DNA of 64,000 bases from Flintibacter muris. GTDB taxonomy: Bacteria; Bacillota; Clostridia; Oscillospirales; Oscillospiraceae. The stretch covers positions 1 to 64,000 of the forward strand of contig NZ_CALPCP010000018.1 in the NCBI RefSeq assembly GCF_943192995.1. The letters are read 5' to 3'. Below the pieces are notes generated by a model that saw only the letters and a program-made list of their open reading frames with translations, was not told the origin of the DNA and ran no database searches. Shown here one piece after another: positions 16,809 through 24,619 of this stretch. The first letter of the stretch is position 1; every line of letters starts with the position of its first letter. The position numbers and the translations under genes were made by a program.

Positions 16809-16838
16809 CCCCGACGATTGGAAAATCGTCAGGGTTGA
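16805..16838 (-). terminator. terminator of rubrerythrin gene
   Basis: TCAACCCCGACGATT and AATCGTCAGGGTTGA pair with one mismatch. On the minus strand the stem is followed by CTTTTTC. Its far end overlaps the -35 of the next operon. Confidence 0.7.
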
Positions 16839-16891
16839 TGGTTTCGTTCGCAGCGGCCACCGACGGCGGGCGTTCTCAGGCCAAACTGCGC

Positions 16892-17464
16892 TTATTCGTA
16901 GTACTCCACCAGCTCAAAGGCGCCGATGGCCTGGCACACGTCGCAGATGTCTGGCCGCTCCTCAAACACCGCGCCGCAGAACTGGCAGCGGTAGCCCATC
17001 TTTTTCTTCCGGGGGCCGGTTTGCTTCTGACTCTCCTCCCGGGCGGGCGCGGTGGCCTGTTCCGGGGCGGTTTGGGTCAGCTTGGCCAGCAGAGTCATAA
17101 AGCAGCTCTCATGATTGCGCTCAATGGCGGCCACCTTTTCAAACATGACGGCAATGTCCTCCAGCCCCTCCTCCCGGGCCTGGGCGGCGAAGCCGGGGTA
17201 CATGTCGTGCCACTCGCTGTACTCCCCTATGGCGGCCTGGGTTAGGCACTCCTGGGTGTCGGTGGCCTTGCCGTAAAGCAGCTCAAACCAGAACCTGGCG
17301 TGCATCATCTCGTTCTGCGCCATCTGTTCAAAGGCGGCGGCCACCTCCTCATTCCCGTTAGCCCGGGCGGCCATGGCAAAATAAGTATACTTGTTGCGGG
17401 CAATGGACTCCCCCGCCAGCGCCTTGCGGAGATTTTCCGCAGTCTGAGTATTTTTGATGTCCAT
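16892..17464 (-). CDS. rubrerythrin
   Basis: A 190-residue peroxidase that protects anaerobes from hydrogen peroxide. The N-terminal four-helix bundle carries the diiron ligands in ESIARNKY, EQMAQNEMMHARFW and KVAAIERNHE. A Pro/Glu/Gln-rich linker leads to a C-terminal rubredoxin-like site with two CxxC pairs (CQFC and CDVC). The domain order is that of classical rubrerythrin. AGGAGGAAA precedes the ATG by about seven bases. It is a single gene with its own terminator. Confidence 0.95.
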   Translation of the reverse strand: MDIKNTQTAENLRKALAGESIARNKYTYFAMAARANGNEEVAAAFEQMAQNEMMHARFWFELLYGKATDTQECLTQAAIGEYSEWHDMYPGFAAQAREEGLEDIAVMFEKVAAIERNHESCFMTLLAKLTQTAPEQATAPAREESQKQTGPRKKKMGYRCQFCGAVFEERPDICDVCQAIGAFELVEYYE

Positions 17465-17564
17465 GTCTGTTTCCTCCTGTTCAATTTATAGAAATCATCA
17501 GATTTGCCGCCCCTGCAGCTCCGGTGTCAGCAATTTTGTAGCTTGCTATAATATGTAAGATTGG

Positions 17565-18941
17565 TCAATCCTCATCATACAGCTCAGGCCGGAACACTCC
17601 ATCCTCTCCCCGGCTCCAGGCGGTGCCGGGCTCAGAGTCCAGCAGAGGGATGATATCCGGGTCGTAGTTGCAGATGGTATTCAGGGCGTACACCGCGAAG
17701 TGGTCCCGGTCCTCCAGATAATCGCCGTTCTCGTCCCCGGCGGTAAAGCGCCAGCCGCTGTCCCAGGTCTCGTCCTTGGCATCGGGGGTAACCCGGTAGC
17801 AGTAGCCTACCCTTGCCCCGTCCACCAGAATGCGGTCAGAGGCGATGCAGCCCTGAGGACCATCCCCCTGGTAGAGGGCCTTCAGCGTCTCCATAGGAAT
17901 GGCGTAAGCCTTGGGAGGCAGGTCCCGGCAGACGTTGGGGCGGTCTATGCCCACGATCTCCAGCAGCCCGGCGTGAAAACGCTTGAGCAGTTCCTCCGCG
18001 CTGTGTTCCATTTTGAACTGCATCTCCTCAAAGTACAAGGGAATCATCTGGTAAAAGTTCACCTCGTCCCCGCTGGGCAGGGGACAGCAGACGGCCTCCT
18101 CGTCAAAGGCTCCGGGCTCGGTCAGGATCAGACCGCACAGCCTGGTGTTAGGGGCGAAGGGGGCGTCGTCGGGATTGGCAATGGTGTGGCCCCAGCCCAG
18201 CCAGCCGTCCTCCTGGATGGGCAGCCGGGCCAGAATTTTCAGCCAGCGGATGGGCCAGTACCACTCCTCCCCCTCCTCCCCGATTTTCCAGTCCGGGGGC
18301 AGGGTGACGATAATCTCCGCCCGCTCCAGCTTCTGTTCCGCCAGCTCCGGGGGTACGTTCATCCGGTGGGCCCCCATGCCGAAGGTGGACAGGACGTAGT
18401 AGTTCCGCTCCGGCGTGGGCTCCATAATATAGATATCCACATGGATATCGGGGGACATGATCTCATGAAACACATTGCCGCAGGGGCCGAAGTACCTGCT
18501 CAAGTGGGCCTCCACCGCATCCCAGTCCTCCTGCTCGTACATCTCCGGGCTGTATGTTTTGGCGGAGATATATTGTTCGCACCTTTGGATAAAGTGCTCC
18601 GCGTCCTTGTCGGCGGGGTCCAGCTCCAGCACCCGTTGGAAGCAGGCCAGGGCCTCCTCCTCCCGATCCAGATAGAACAGGGCGTAGCCCAGGCGGTAGT
18701 GCCAGAGGGGGTCCTCCTGCCCCTCCGCCGCCACCGACCGCAGCAGCTCCTCCGCCCGCTCCAGCTGGCCACGGGACTCCGGCTTGTCCAGATCGGCAAT
18801 ATTGTTGTAGGCCCGGGCCAGATGGCCGGTGAGGGTATAGTCCAGCCCCTGGGTATCGCTCATCCCCTCCAGGCAGTCGATAATCTTCTGATACTCATCC
18901 TCCTGGTTCCACTTGTCCAGAAGGGCTAAAATGTCATTCAT
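17565..18941 (-). CDS. TPR - SUFU - DUF2185 fusion protein
   Basis: A 458-residue soluble protein. Residues 1-140 are helical repeats of TPR type (LWHYRLGYALFYLDREEEAL is a clear unit). The middle (about 145-340) resembles the SUFU domain: VFHEIMSPDIHVDIYIMEPT, the STFGMGAHRMN loop and LPPDWK. The end (about 365-445) resembles DUF2185/Imm33: ASDRILVDGARVGYCYR and DSGWRFTAGDENGDYLED. SUFU and Imm33 are known as immunity-protein folds in bacterial polymorphic toxin systems. No toxin gene is visible nearby. Assignment is from sequence pattern only. Confidence 0.7.
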   Translation of the reverse strand: MNDILALLDKWNQEDEYQKIIDCLEGMSDTQGLDYTLTGHLARAYNNIADLDKPESRGQLERAEELLRSVAAEGQEDPLWHYRLGYALFYLDREEEALACFQRVLELDPADKDAEHFIQRCEQYISAKTYSPEMYEQEDWDAVEAHLSRYFGPCGNVFHEIMSPDIHVDIYIMEPTPERNYYVLSTFGMGAHRMNVPPELAEQKLERAEIIVTLPPDWKIGEEGEEWYWPIRWLKILARLPIQEDGWLGWGHTIANPDDAPFAPNTRLCGLILTEPGAFDEEAVCCPLPSGDEVNFYQMIPLYFEEMQFKMEHSAEELLKRFHAGLLEIVGIDRPNVCRDLPPKAYAIPMETLKALYQGDGPQGCIASDRILVDGARVGYCYRVTPDAKDETWDSGWRFTAGDENGDYLEDRDHFAVYALNTICNYDPDIIPLLDSEPGTAWSRGEDGVFRPELYDED

Positions 18942-18966
18942 GTTTGAAACACCTTCTTAACCAATT

Positions 18967-18995
18967 TGCAGGGGCGGCCTGCGGCCGCCCTTTTT
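18967..18995. repeat. GC-rich palindromic dispersed element (copy 2)
   Basis: GGGCGGCC (18972-18979) and GGCCGCCC (18983-18990) after a TGCAGG start, followed by TTTTT on the plus strand. It lies between two minus-strand genes, so the T-run is on the wrong side for them. Confidence 0.5.
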
Positions 18996-19001
18996 CTATT
19001 C

Positions 19002-20273
19002 TCACAGCTCCTTGCTTGCCTGTATGGTCTCTTTCCGGGCGGTGCTGCTGACTACGCAGATGCGCCCAATGGTCTGGGCCACCTGGCCCAGGTCGCCCGG
19101 GGCGGTGCAGGTGGCGGTGAGCACATAGAGGAAGGGGCCGGCAATCACCTCGCACTGGGCCTGATAGAGCCGTTCGCCCCCCTCCCAGATCTCCTTCCAG
19201 CCCCAGCGCAGGGCGCCCCCTTTCAGTTCCATACCCTCCACCCCGTTGAGGGTGGCCAGGTTATCGGTGAAGCGGGCGTCCCCCTCCCGCATGCGGTAAG
19301 CGCTCACCCGCCATACAGGGTCGTCTTCGCCGCCGCTCCACAGGTGGGCGCCGCCGCCGTTTTCCCACCGCTCCCAGCTGTAGAGCCAGGCGCCGGGCAG
19401 GGTGAGCCTCAGCACCCCCACCGCGTGAGTCACAGGCCCCTTGCGGTAGCCGGGGGCAAACTCCTCCTCCAGCTCGGGGCCCTCTGGCAGCGCCGGTTCC
19501 CGCTCCGCCAGGGCGCACACCTCCCGATAAGCTCCGCGGGGCAGGGGCAGGCTGGGGTCCAGCTTGGCCGCCCGCTCCAGATCGTCCAGGATGGCGCCGT
19601 TGACGGCGGTATCCTCCAGACTGCGGGTGGAGGGGGCAAAACAGCATGCCTCCCACAGGGCGTTGATGGCCCGGTTGCGGAAGAAGCAGGCGTCATGGGT
19701 CCGCCCGTTCCAGAGGAAAAAGCGGCTGGCCAGAGCCTCCACGCCCCCCACCTCCGTCAGCCTCACCAGCTCAGACAGGCGGAAGCGGCCCATGGGGGTA
19801 ACCACCGTGTCGGGAATGTCCTCAGGGGCGTACTGCTCCAGGTCCCAGCACAGCTGCATGCCGGACACACCCTTGCCGCTCTCCCTGCGGCACACATCCA
19901 CCAGGGTGCGCAGCCAGGGGTAGAAGTGCTCCTCCTTCATGCGCTGAAAGTCCCGGTGGCGGTAAAAGCCGGTCTCATCCTCCACCACCAGGGAGCGGAT
20001 GGGCAGATTATCCACCAGCTCCACCGCCGCCCGGTGCAGTCCCGCCCCGGCGGGGGTAGACATGCACCCGCCCCGTACCAGCCAGGGTCCGGCGGGGTTC
20101 TCCTCAGGCCGCCACAGAATGTTCAGCTCCCCTCCCAGCGGGCACAGAACAATTTTCAGGCCGCCCTCTCCCCCGGCCAGATGGTAATTGCGTTCATCCG
20201 CCAGGATTTTTGCCGCCTCCAGCAGCGCCTCCGGCCGGTCTATCTTGCCGGCAAATTGAAGCCCGATGCTCAT
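19002..20273 (-). CDS. unrecognised protein
   Basis: A 423-residue, probably cytoplasmic protein without signal peptide or membrane helix. It is rich in Trp and acidic residues, and I recognise no catalytic motif. The middle part contains WNGRTHDACFFRNRAINALW, reminiscent of a helical repeat. The start overlaps the upstream gene (20270-21415) by four bases, so the two are a translationally coupled pair. The pair may belong with the SUFU/DUF2185 protein downstream, but no evidence beyond order supports this. Confidence 0.6.
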   Translation of the reverse strand: MSIGLQFAGKIDRPEALLEAAKILADERNYHLAGGEGGLKIVLCPLGGELNILWRPEENPAGPWLVRGGCMSTPAGAGLHRAAVELVDNLPIRSLVVEDETGFYRHRDFQRMKEEHFYPWLRTLVDVCRRESGKGVSGMQLCWDLEQYAPEDIPDTVVTPMGRFRLSELVRLTEVGGVEALASRFFLWNGRTHDACFFRNRAINALWEACCFAPSTRSLEDTAVNGAILDDLERAAKLDPSLPLPRGAYREVCALAEREPALPEGPELEEEFAPGYRKGPVTHAVGVLRLTLPGAWLYSWERWENGGGAHLWSGGEDDPVWRVSAYRMREGDARFTDNLATLNGVEGMELKGGALRWGWKEIWEGGERLYQAQCEVIAGPFLYVLTATCTAPGDLGQVAQTIGRICVVSSTARKETIQASKEL

Positions 20274-21415
20274 ACGTTCTCTTCCTCCTGTTTCAGACCA
20301 ATTCCCCAGGCGTCCCTGCGGAAGGTATGAAAGCTGGCCCAGGACACCGGAGCCCCGGCAAAGACCTCTACAGCGGCGTCAAGCAGTACCTTCAGGTCCC
20401 AGGCGATAAAATCCAGATAGCCAAAGGCGGTACCGGTGGCCCCGCCGGTGAAAGTGACCACGCCCTCCCCCGTCCGACCCAGGATGGCCTCCTCCAGCTG
20501 ATCCCGCAGGTCTAAAATCTCCTTCCGGCCCACCTTGTCCAGGGGATAGTAAAAGAAGCCGGGAACCGCCCCGTCCTGGTACAGGCGGTCCATATAGTAG
20601 TCCTCCCCCTGGAAATAGGCACTGATGATAGGGATACAGCAGGTTACGCCCACATAGATGTCCTGACGCAGGGCCCAGTTCTCCTCTTCGCTGGGTTTGC
20701 CCTCATAGGCGGTGTACCGCTGGCAGGCCAGCCCCGGGTCGCCGGCCTGGAGCCAGCCCTCCGGGTCTACCTCACTGGCCACAAAGCCGGCCAGTTCGCT
20801 CAGCGGAATGCTCTCTCCCCCCTCGGGGACCTCTAAAATGTCCAGATAGTCCACATATCGCATGGCGGCCAGCTCTCCCAGCGCCTGGTCCAGCAGTATG
20901 CACATCAGTTGATAGACCTGATTTCTGTCCTCCTTCATCAGGGGGGCCAGCTTTTCGCAGCACAGCCGCAGTCCCACGCCGTTGTCCTGCGTCTTCTCCA
21001 CCCACACCCGAACATCCTCCAGGGCGATATCCTGTCCGAACATTTGCAGGATGTAGCTTTTGGAGCGGGTACGGCCCACCAGGATATTCCAGTTTTTCAG
21101 CAGCTCCCTGGGGACCCGCTGCTGGAAATAGGCCAGCTGGAACAGCCGGGCCCGGTCCCCCTCGGGGCTGAGGATCAGCTCATACTTCTCCCCGTTGTAA
21201 CCCAACTCAAAGGAGGGACTTGCAAAGGCGGGGGTCAGCAGCTCGCCGCACCGCTCCACCAGCCGCCCGCTTACGGCCCCCCGGTCCTTCTGGTCCATCA
21301 GGGCCCGCAGCTCCCCCTCCCCGGCCAGAAACGCGGCCCAGGCCTCCTGCGTCCGCACCCGGAAGGGCTTTATGTTCAGGGGCAGGGACAATTCTCTCAT
21401 ACGCTCCTCATCCAT
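20270..21415 (-). CDS. unrecognised protein
   Basis: A 381-residue soluble protein with no signal peptide and no known motif. Near its end is TGEGVVTFTGGATGTAFGYLDF, glycine-rich but not a P-loop. It has the ATG at 21415 and AAAGGAGCG upstream. The stop overlaps the next gene by four bases. It follows the fumarate hydratase beta gene by 14 bases, so it may be carried on the same transcript. Confidence 0.6.
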   Translation of the reverse strand: MDEERMRELSLPLNIKPFRVRTQEAWAAFLAGEGELRALMDQKDRGAVSGRLVERCGELLTPAFASPSFELGYNGEKYELILSPEGDRARLFQLAYFQQRVPRELLKNWNILVGRTRSKSYILQMFGQDIALEDVRVWVEKTQDNGVGLRLCCEKLAPLMKEDRNQVYQLMCILLDQALGELAAMRYVDYLDILEVPEGGESIPLSELAGFVASEVDPEGWLQAGDPGLACQRYTAYEGKPSEEENWALRQDIYVGVTCCIPIISAYFQGEDYYMDRLYQDGAVPGFFYYPLDKVGRKEILDLRDQLEEAILGRTGEGVVTFTGGATGTAFGYLDFIAWDLKVLLDAAVEVFAGAPVSWASFHTFRRDAWGIGLKQEEENV

Positions 21416-21429
21416 GGAAAACGCTCCTT

Positions 21430-21987
21430 TCAGTTCAGGCTGTCCAAATAGGCCGCCGGGCCGCTGTGGTACAGGTCGCCGCCATGGGGGTCCAGAATGA
21501 CGGTGAGGGGCATGTCCTCCACCTTCAGCCGGCGCACCGCCTCACAGCCCAGGTCCTCCCAGCAGATGACCTCCAGCTCCTTGACGCAGGCGGCCATCAG
21601 CGCCCCCGCTCCCCCCAGGGCGGCCAGGTAGACCGCTCCGTTTCGGACTGCTGCCTCCTTCACGGCCTGGTTCCGGGCCCCCTTGCCAATCATAACAGCC
21701 TGGCCCAGGTCCAGCAGCCGGGGGGAGTAGGCATCCATCCGCCCGCTGGTGGTGGGCCCGGCGGAGCCGATCACCTCCCCGGGCCGCTCCGGGGTGGGGC
21801 CCACGTAGTACAGCGCCGAGCCCTCCACCGGGAAGGGCAGCTCCTCCCCCTTATCCAGCAGCTCCATCATACGCTTGTGTGCCGCGTCCCGGGCGGTGTA
21901 CACTATCCCGGACAACAAAACGGTATCCCCCGCCTTCAACGGGGCCAGATCCTCCCGGGTGACGGGAGTGGTCAGCTTATGCTGCAT
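21430..21987 (-). CDS. fumarate hydratase, beta (C-terminal) subunit
   Basis: A 185-residue subunit of the two-subunit class I (4Fe-4S) fumarate hydratase, which interconverts fumarate and malate. Typical stretches are LKAGDTVLLSGIVYTARDAAHKR, LYYVGPTPERPGEVIGSAGP and TTSGRMDAYSP, then the MIGKGAR and GGAGAL loops. The start at 21987 is preceded by GGAGGGATC. The alpha subunit is at 22741-23580, separated by an unknown gene and a palindromic repeat. Confidence 0.92.
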   Translation of the reverse strand: MQHKLTTPVTREDLAPLKAGDTVLLSGIVYTARDAAHKRMMELLDKGEELPFPVEGSALYYVGPTPERPGEVIGSAGPTTSGRMDAYSPRLLDLGQAVMIGKGARNQAVKEAAVRNGAVYLAALGGAGALMAACVKELEVICWEDLGCEAVRRLKVEDMPLTVILDPHGGDLYHSGPAAYLDSLN

Positions 21988-22010
21988 GAAGATCCCTCCA
22001 TAATTTAAAT

Positions 22011-22084
22011 GTAGGGCACGACGACCCGGCGCGCCGCTATGGACCGGCCTTGTAGAGCTCGTCGCGCCGGGTCGTCGCGCCCTG
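22011..22084. repeat. long GC-rich inverted repeat (dispersed element)
   Basis: The segment after GTAGGGCACG reads ACGACCCGGCGCG and is mirrored by CGCGCCGGGTCGT near 22063-22076, ending CGCGCCCT. The unit starts with GTAGGGC like the element at 8614. It lies between the beta-subunit gene and the unknown gene at 22092. Confidence 0.6.
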
Positions 22085-22091
22085 AACACGT

Positions 22092-22739
22092 TCAAAACAT
22101 GTTTTCAAAAATTGCGAACGTCTCCTCGCTCATCCGCCGGGTGGCGGCCAGACTGCTGGACAGCACGCTGCCGTTTGCAGTGAATTTCAGAGGTTTTTCC
22201 TTGCTTTTCGGGTAGCCGAAGCGCAGCTCAGCCAGCACCTCGTCGGGCAGCTGGCGGGGCTCAATGGAGGAGCCCTCCTCCCCCCACACTGCCCACTGGG
22301 AACAGCAGTTGAAGGGGTTCTGGTGCTCCAGATGGGGCTTCTCCACCTGTTCCAACAGGGGAATCACCTGCATACCCTCTGGCACCGCAGCCAGATTCTG
22401 GTAGCTCTTGCAGTCCCAGCTCCAATAGTAGATGTCCCCGCGGCAATCTCGAGACTCCTCCACGATTCCTTCCGGGATCAGCGCGCCGTGCCGGGTTCCC
22501 AGCTCCCGCATGGTGTAGTCAAAGGCGGGCTCCCGGTGGGTCACGGGCAGGCGGGCCAGCACATACAGGTGCTTTTGCATGTAGGTAACCGGAAAAACTA
22601 CATCCCCCACCTTGATAGATGCGATAGTTGGCATACGAGAGTGAATACTGCCATAGACCACCTTGATTGGGCCGGTATCTCTCGCCTTTTCAATTTCCTT
22701 CCATCGGTCCTGGGGCCAATAGACCATATATCCAGCCAT
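22092..22739 (-). CDS. unrecognised protein inside the fumarate hydratase operon
   Basis: A 215-residue protein beginning MAGYMVYWPQDRWKEIEKA, without signal peptide or membrane helix. It has several Trp and Tyr residues in YYWSWDCKSYQNL, but no motif I know. Its ATG lies one base after the stop codon of the alpha subunit, so translation is coupled. In most Clostridia the alpha and beta genes of fumarate hydratase are adjacent; here this gene and a palindromic repeat separate them. Confidence 0.65.
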   Translation of the reverse strand: MAGYMVYWPQDRWKEIEKARDTGPIKVVYGSIHSRMPTIASIKVGDVVFPVTYMQKHLYVLARLPVTHREPAFDYTMRELGTRHGALIPEGIVEESRDCRGDIYYWSWDCKSYQNLAAVPEGMQVIPLLEQVEKPHLEHQNPFNCCSQWAVWGEEGSSIEPRQLPDEVLAELRFGYPKSKEKPLKFTANGSVLSSSLAATRRMSEETFAIFENMF

Positions 22740-22740
22740 C

Positions 22741-23580
22741 TCACAGCACCTCCGTCGCCCGGCGGGTGACGTGACAGCTCACATTCACCGCCACAGGCAG
22801 TCCGGCCACATGGGTGGGGGCCGTCTCAATGGTCACCCCCAGACAGGTGGTCTTACCGCCGAAGCCCTGGGGGCCAATCCCCAGGGCGTTGATCTCCTCC
22901 AGCAGTTCGTCCTCCAGGGCCTCATAGAAGGGGTCGGGATTTTCCTCGTCCAGGGGGCGCAGAAGGGCGTGCTTGGCCAGGGCGGCAACCTTGTCGAAGG
23001 ACCCGCCGATACCCACGCCCAGCACAATGGGCGGGCAGGGGTTGGGTCCGGCCAGCTTCACCGTCTCCACCACAAAGCGCTTCACGCCCTCCACCCCGTC
23101 GGCGGGCTTGAGCATGGCCAGGCGGCTCATATTCTCCGAGCCAAAGCCCTTGGGGGCCACGGTGAGGACGCATTGGTCCCCTGGGACAATACGCACCGTA
23201 ATAGAGGCGGGGGTATTATCCTCTGTGTTAACCCGGCGCAGAGGGTCGCCCACAATGGACTTGCGCAGAAAGCCCTCGCCGTAGCCCTGGCGGACCCCCT
23301 GGTGGATAGCCGCTTCAAACTCCCCCTCAATGTGGACCTCCTGGCCCAGCTCCACAAAGACGCAGGCCATACCGGTGTCCTGACAGATGGGCAGCTTTTG
23401 CTTCCGGGCCTGTTCCTGGTTTTGCCGGAGCAGGTTCAGCGTCTCCTGGGCCAAAGGCCAGGGCTCGGTGCAATGCGCCCGCTCCAGGGCGCAGTCCACA
23501 TCCATGGGCAAACGGGTATTGGCCTGGACGCACAGCCGGGCCACGGCGGCGGTGATGTCAGCGGCGGAAATGGTTCGCAT
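22741..23580 (-). CDS. fumarate hydratase, alpha (N-terminal) subunit
   Basis: A 279-residue catalytic subunit. Three Cys that ligate the 4Fe-4S cluster are visible in ICQDTGM (about residue 65), NPCPPIVLG (about 185) and TTCLGV (about 248). The sequence GVGIGGSFDKVAALAKHALL matches the family core. The subunit works with the beta subunit encoded downstream. The cluster makes the enzyme oxygen-sensitive, in keeping with an anaerobe. Confidence 0.94.
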   Translation of the reverse strand: MRTISAADITAAVARLCVQANTRLPMDVDCALERAHCTEPWPLAQETLNLLRQNQEQARKQKLPICQDTGMACVFVELGQEVHIEGEFEAAIHQGVRQGYGEGFLRKSIVGDPLRRVNTEDNTPASITVRIVPGDQCVLTVAPKGFGSENMSRLAMLKPADGVEGVKRFVVETVKLAGPNPCPPIVLGVGIGGSFDKVAALAKHALLRPLDEENPDPFYEALEDELLEEINALGIGPQGFGGKTTCLGVTIETAPTHVAGLPVAVNVSCHVTRRATEVL

Positions 23581-23693
23581 GGCGCAAAACTTCCTTCCTA
23601 TAATTTTTCTACTTTATTTTACCATAGCACAGCGCGGCTTTCAATGCACAACAGCATAAAAAAGAGGAACCCGTTGGTCCCCCTGCCGCGCTG

Positions 23694-23948
23694 TCACCAA
23701 TCATGCCGGTTGGTGCTGATATCGTTTTTGTGGTATAAGCTGACAATTTGGTCAACGCGCTCCAGACAATCCGGGTCATCTAAGGTGTCGTCGTTCAGAA
23801 TAGCCCGGATTTCCTCCAGAATCTCCACTGCCTTGCTGTCAATCTCACTGATGCGCTGCAAAACCTTGCTTTCCTCGTTTTCGAGATGGCACAGCAATTC
23901 CTTCCCAAGGATTTGAGCATACAGCGATTCTTCGATTGGCATTGGCAT
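23694..23948 (-). CDS. small acidic protein, unknown function
   Basis: An 84-residue protein starting at the ATG at 23948; the GTG at 23957 is part of the GAGGTGAT ribosome-binding site. It is helical and acidic (EIDSKAVEILEEIRAILNDD), with predicted coiled-coil character and no known domain. It is divergent from the XRE regulator at 24031 across an 82-bp region with two small palindromes, so the pair may be co-regulated, for instance as an antitoxin-like unit. That is only a guess. Confidence 0.5.
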   Translation of the reverse strand: MPMPIEESLYAQILGKELLCHLENEESKVLQRISEIDSKAVEILEEIRAILNDDTLDDPDCLERVDQIVSLYHKNDISTNRHDW

Positions 23949-23970
23949 CAATATCACCTCATTTATATTA

Positions 23971-24010
23971 TAGGGCTAAATCACCCTAATATCAATAGGT
24001 CAAATTGACA
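23971..24010. promoter_or_regulatory. divergent control region with palindromes
   Basis: TAGGG (23971-23975) mirrors CCCTA (23984-23988), and GTCAAATTGAC (23999-24009) is an odd palindrome ending in TTGACA (24005-24010), a possible -35 for the XRE gene. No good -10 at 17 bases is seen. Confidence 0.4.
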
Positions 24011-24030
24011 TACTTTTTATGGGTGATACT

Positions 24031-24252
24031 ATGTCTCAACTGCTGAAATTGAGAAAAAAGAGAGGCTTTACACAAATTAAGATGCAAATGCTGACCGGAA
24101 TCGACCAGAGCGACTACTCTAAAATTGAGACTGGAAAGCGAAATATGTCCTTTGAGCAGTGCAAACGAATTGCGCTGGCACTGGATACCAGCATGGATTA
24201 CCTGGCTGGTCTGACCGACGAGCCAAAGCCATATCCAAGAAGCAAAAAATAA
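24031..24252 (+). CDS. XRE-family regulator
   Basis: A 73-residue helix-turn-helix protein. LKLRKKRGFTQIKMQMLTGI is helix one and two, QSDYSKIETGKRNMSFEQCK the recognition part, and SMDYLAGLTD the family end. The ATG at 24031 is preferred (GGGTGAT just before it) over the in-frame ATG at 24019, which has no ribosome-binding site. It probably controls itself and the divergent small gene. Confidence 0.8.
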   Translation: MSQLLKLRKKRGFTQIKMQMLTGIDQSDYSKIETGKRNMSFEQCKRIALALDTSMDYLAGLTDEPKPYPRSKK

Positions 24253-24281
24253 ATCCCGCTGTGCTCTTGGCATAGCGGGAT
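24253..24281 (+). terminator. terminator after XRE gene
   Basis: ATCCCGCT (24253-24260) and AGCGGGAT (24274-24281) form the stem; CATTGTTG follows, so the T-run is weak. Confidence 0.5.
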
Positions 24282-24336
24282 CATTGTTGAATCATGACAA
24301 ATAAGGTACGCTTGCAAAGCGGCGGCGGTTTGGTTA

Positions 24337-24355
24337 CACCTCTGCAAAGGAGGTG
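24337..24355 (+). promoter_or_regulatory. hairpin sequestering a ribosome-binding site
   Basis: CACCTC (24337-24342) pairs with GAGGTG (24350-24355), which includes the AGGAGGTG ribosome-binding site of the small open frame at 24364. Upstream, GGCGGTTT (24324-24331) is the exact complement of AAACCGCC (24435-24442) beyond the stop codon, allowing 5'-3' pairing of the mRNA. Confidence 0.55.
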
Positions 24356-24363
24356 AACGCCCC

Positions 24364-24435
24364 ATGCCTGTGACTATGACGGTTACATTTCATATCGGCA
24401 AGTATACCGTAACAGTTCAAGTCAAGGTAAAGTGA
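24364..24435 (+). CDS. 23-residue peptide, candidate type I toxin-like
   Basis: A very short frame, ATG at 24364, TGA at 24433-24435. It has one of the best ribosome-binding sites in the window (AAAGGAGGTG, nine bases before the ATG), which argues that it is translated. The peptide alternates Val/Thr with other residues (start MPVTMTVTF, end VTVQVKVK), basic at the end, more beta-like than a membrane helix. The mRNA has an SD-blocking hairpin, 5'-3' complementarity and a terminal hairpin. A consensus promoter on the opposite strand lies about 110 bases downstream. The arrangement is that of type I toxin-antitoxin loci; the peptide itself matches none I know. Confidence 0.5.
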   Translation: MPVTMTVTFHIGKYTVTVQVKVK

Positions 24436-24481
24436 AACCGCCACCTTGCGCCAGGTGACGGTTTCTTAGGCTTTACCTAAG
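24434..24481 (+). terminator. hairpins at the 3' end of the small locus
   Basis: GAAACCG (24434-24440) and CGGTTTC (24459-24465) enclose CACCT/AGGTG, making a long stem. CTTAGG (24465-24470) and CCTAAG (24476-24481) form a second one. Confidence 0.6.
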
Positions 24482-24542
24482 TTTCTTTTATTTCCTGCGC
24501 CGGGCCAAACCGCCGAAGCTCAGCAGTGCCCTGCACACCTGC

Positions 24543-24571
24543 AGTATAATACATCCAACGCAAACTGTCAA
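24543..24571 (-). promoter_or_regulatory. antisense promoter facing the small locus
   Basis: On the minus strand TTGACA (24571-24566) and TATACT (24548-24543) are 17 bases apart, a near-consensus promoter. Downstream on this strand there is no open frame until 23948, so it should make an untranslated RNA from about 24536 that is complementary to the 3' end of the small mRNA. Confidence 0.6.
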
Positions 24572-24580
24572 GGGTGCGGG

Positions 24581-24617
24581 CGGCCCCGCCTCCGTTTTGG
24601 AGGCGGGGCCGTTTTTT
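24581..24617 (+). terminator. GC-rich hairpin after ilvC
   Basis: CGGCCCCGCCTCC (24581-24593) and GGAGGCGGGGCCG (24599-24611) form a perfect 13-bp stem followed by TTTTTT on the plus strand. It lies just past the ilvC stop, but the T-run favours plus-strand transcripts. Confidence 0.5.
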
Positions 24618-24619
24618 CA

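Noticed and set aside
24581-24611. The GC-rich hairpin as a clean ilvC terminator
   Set aside because: Its T-run lies on the plus-strand side, the wrong side for ilvC; reported only as a hairpin.
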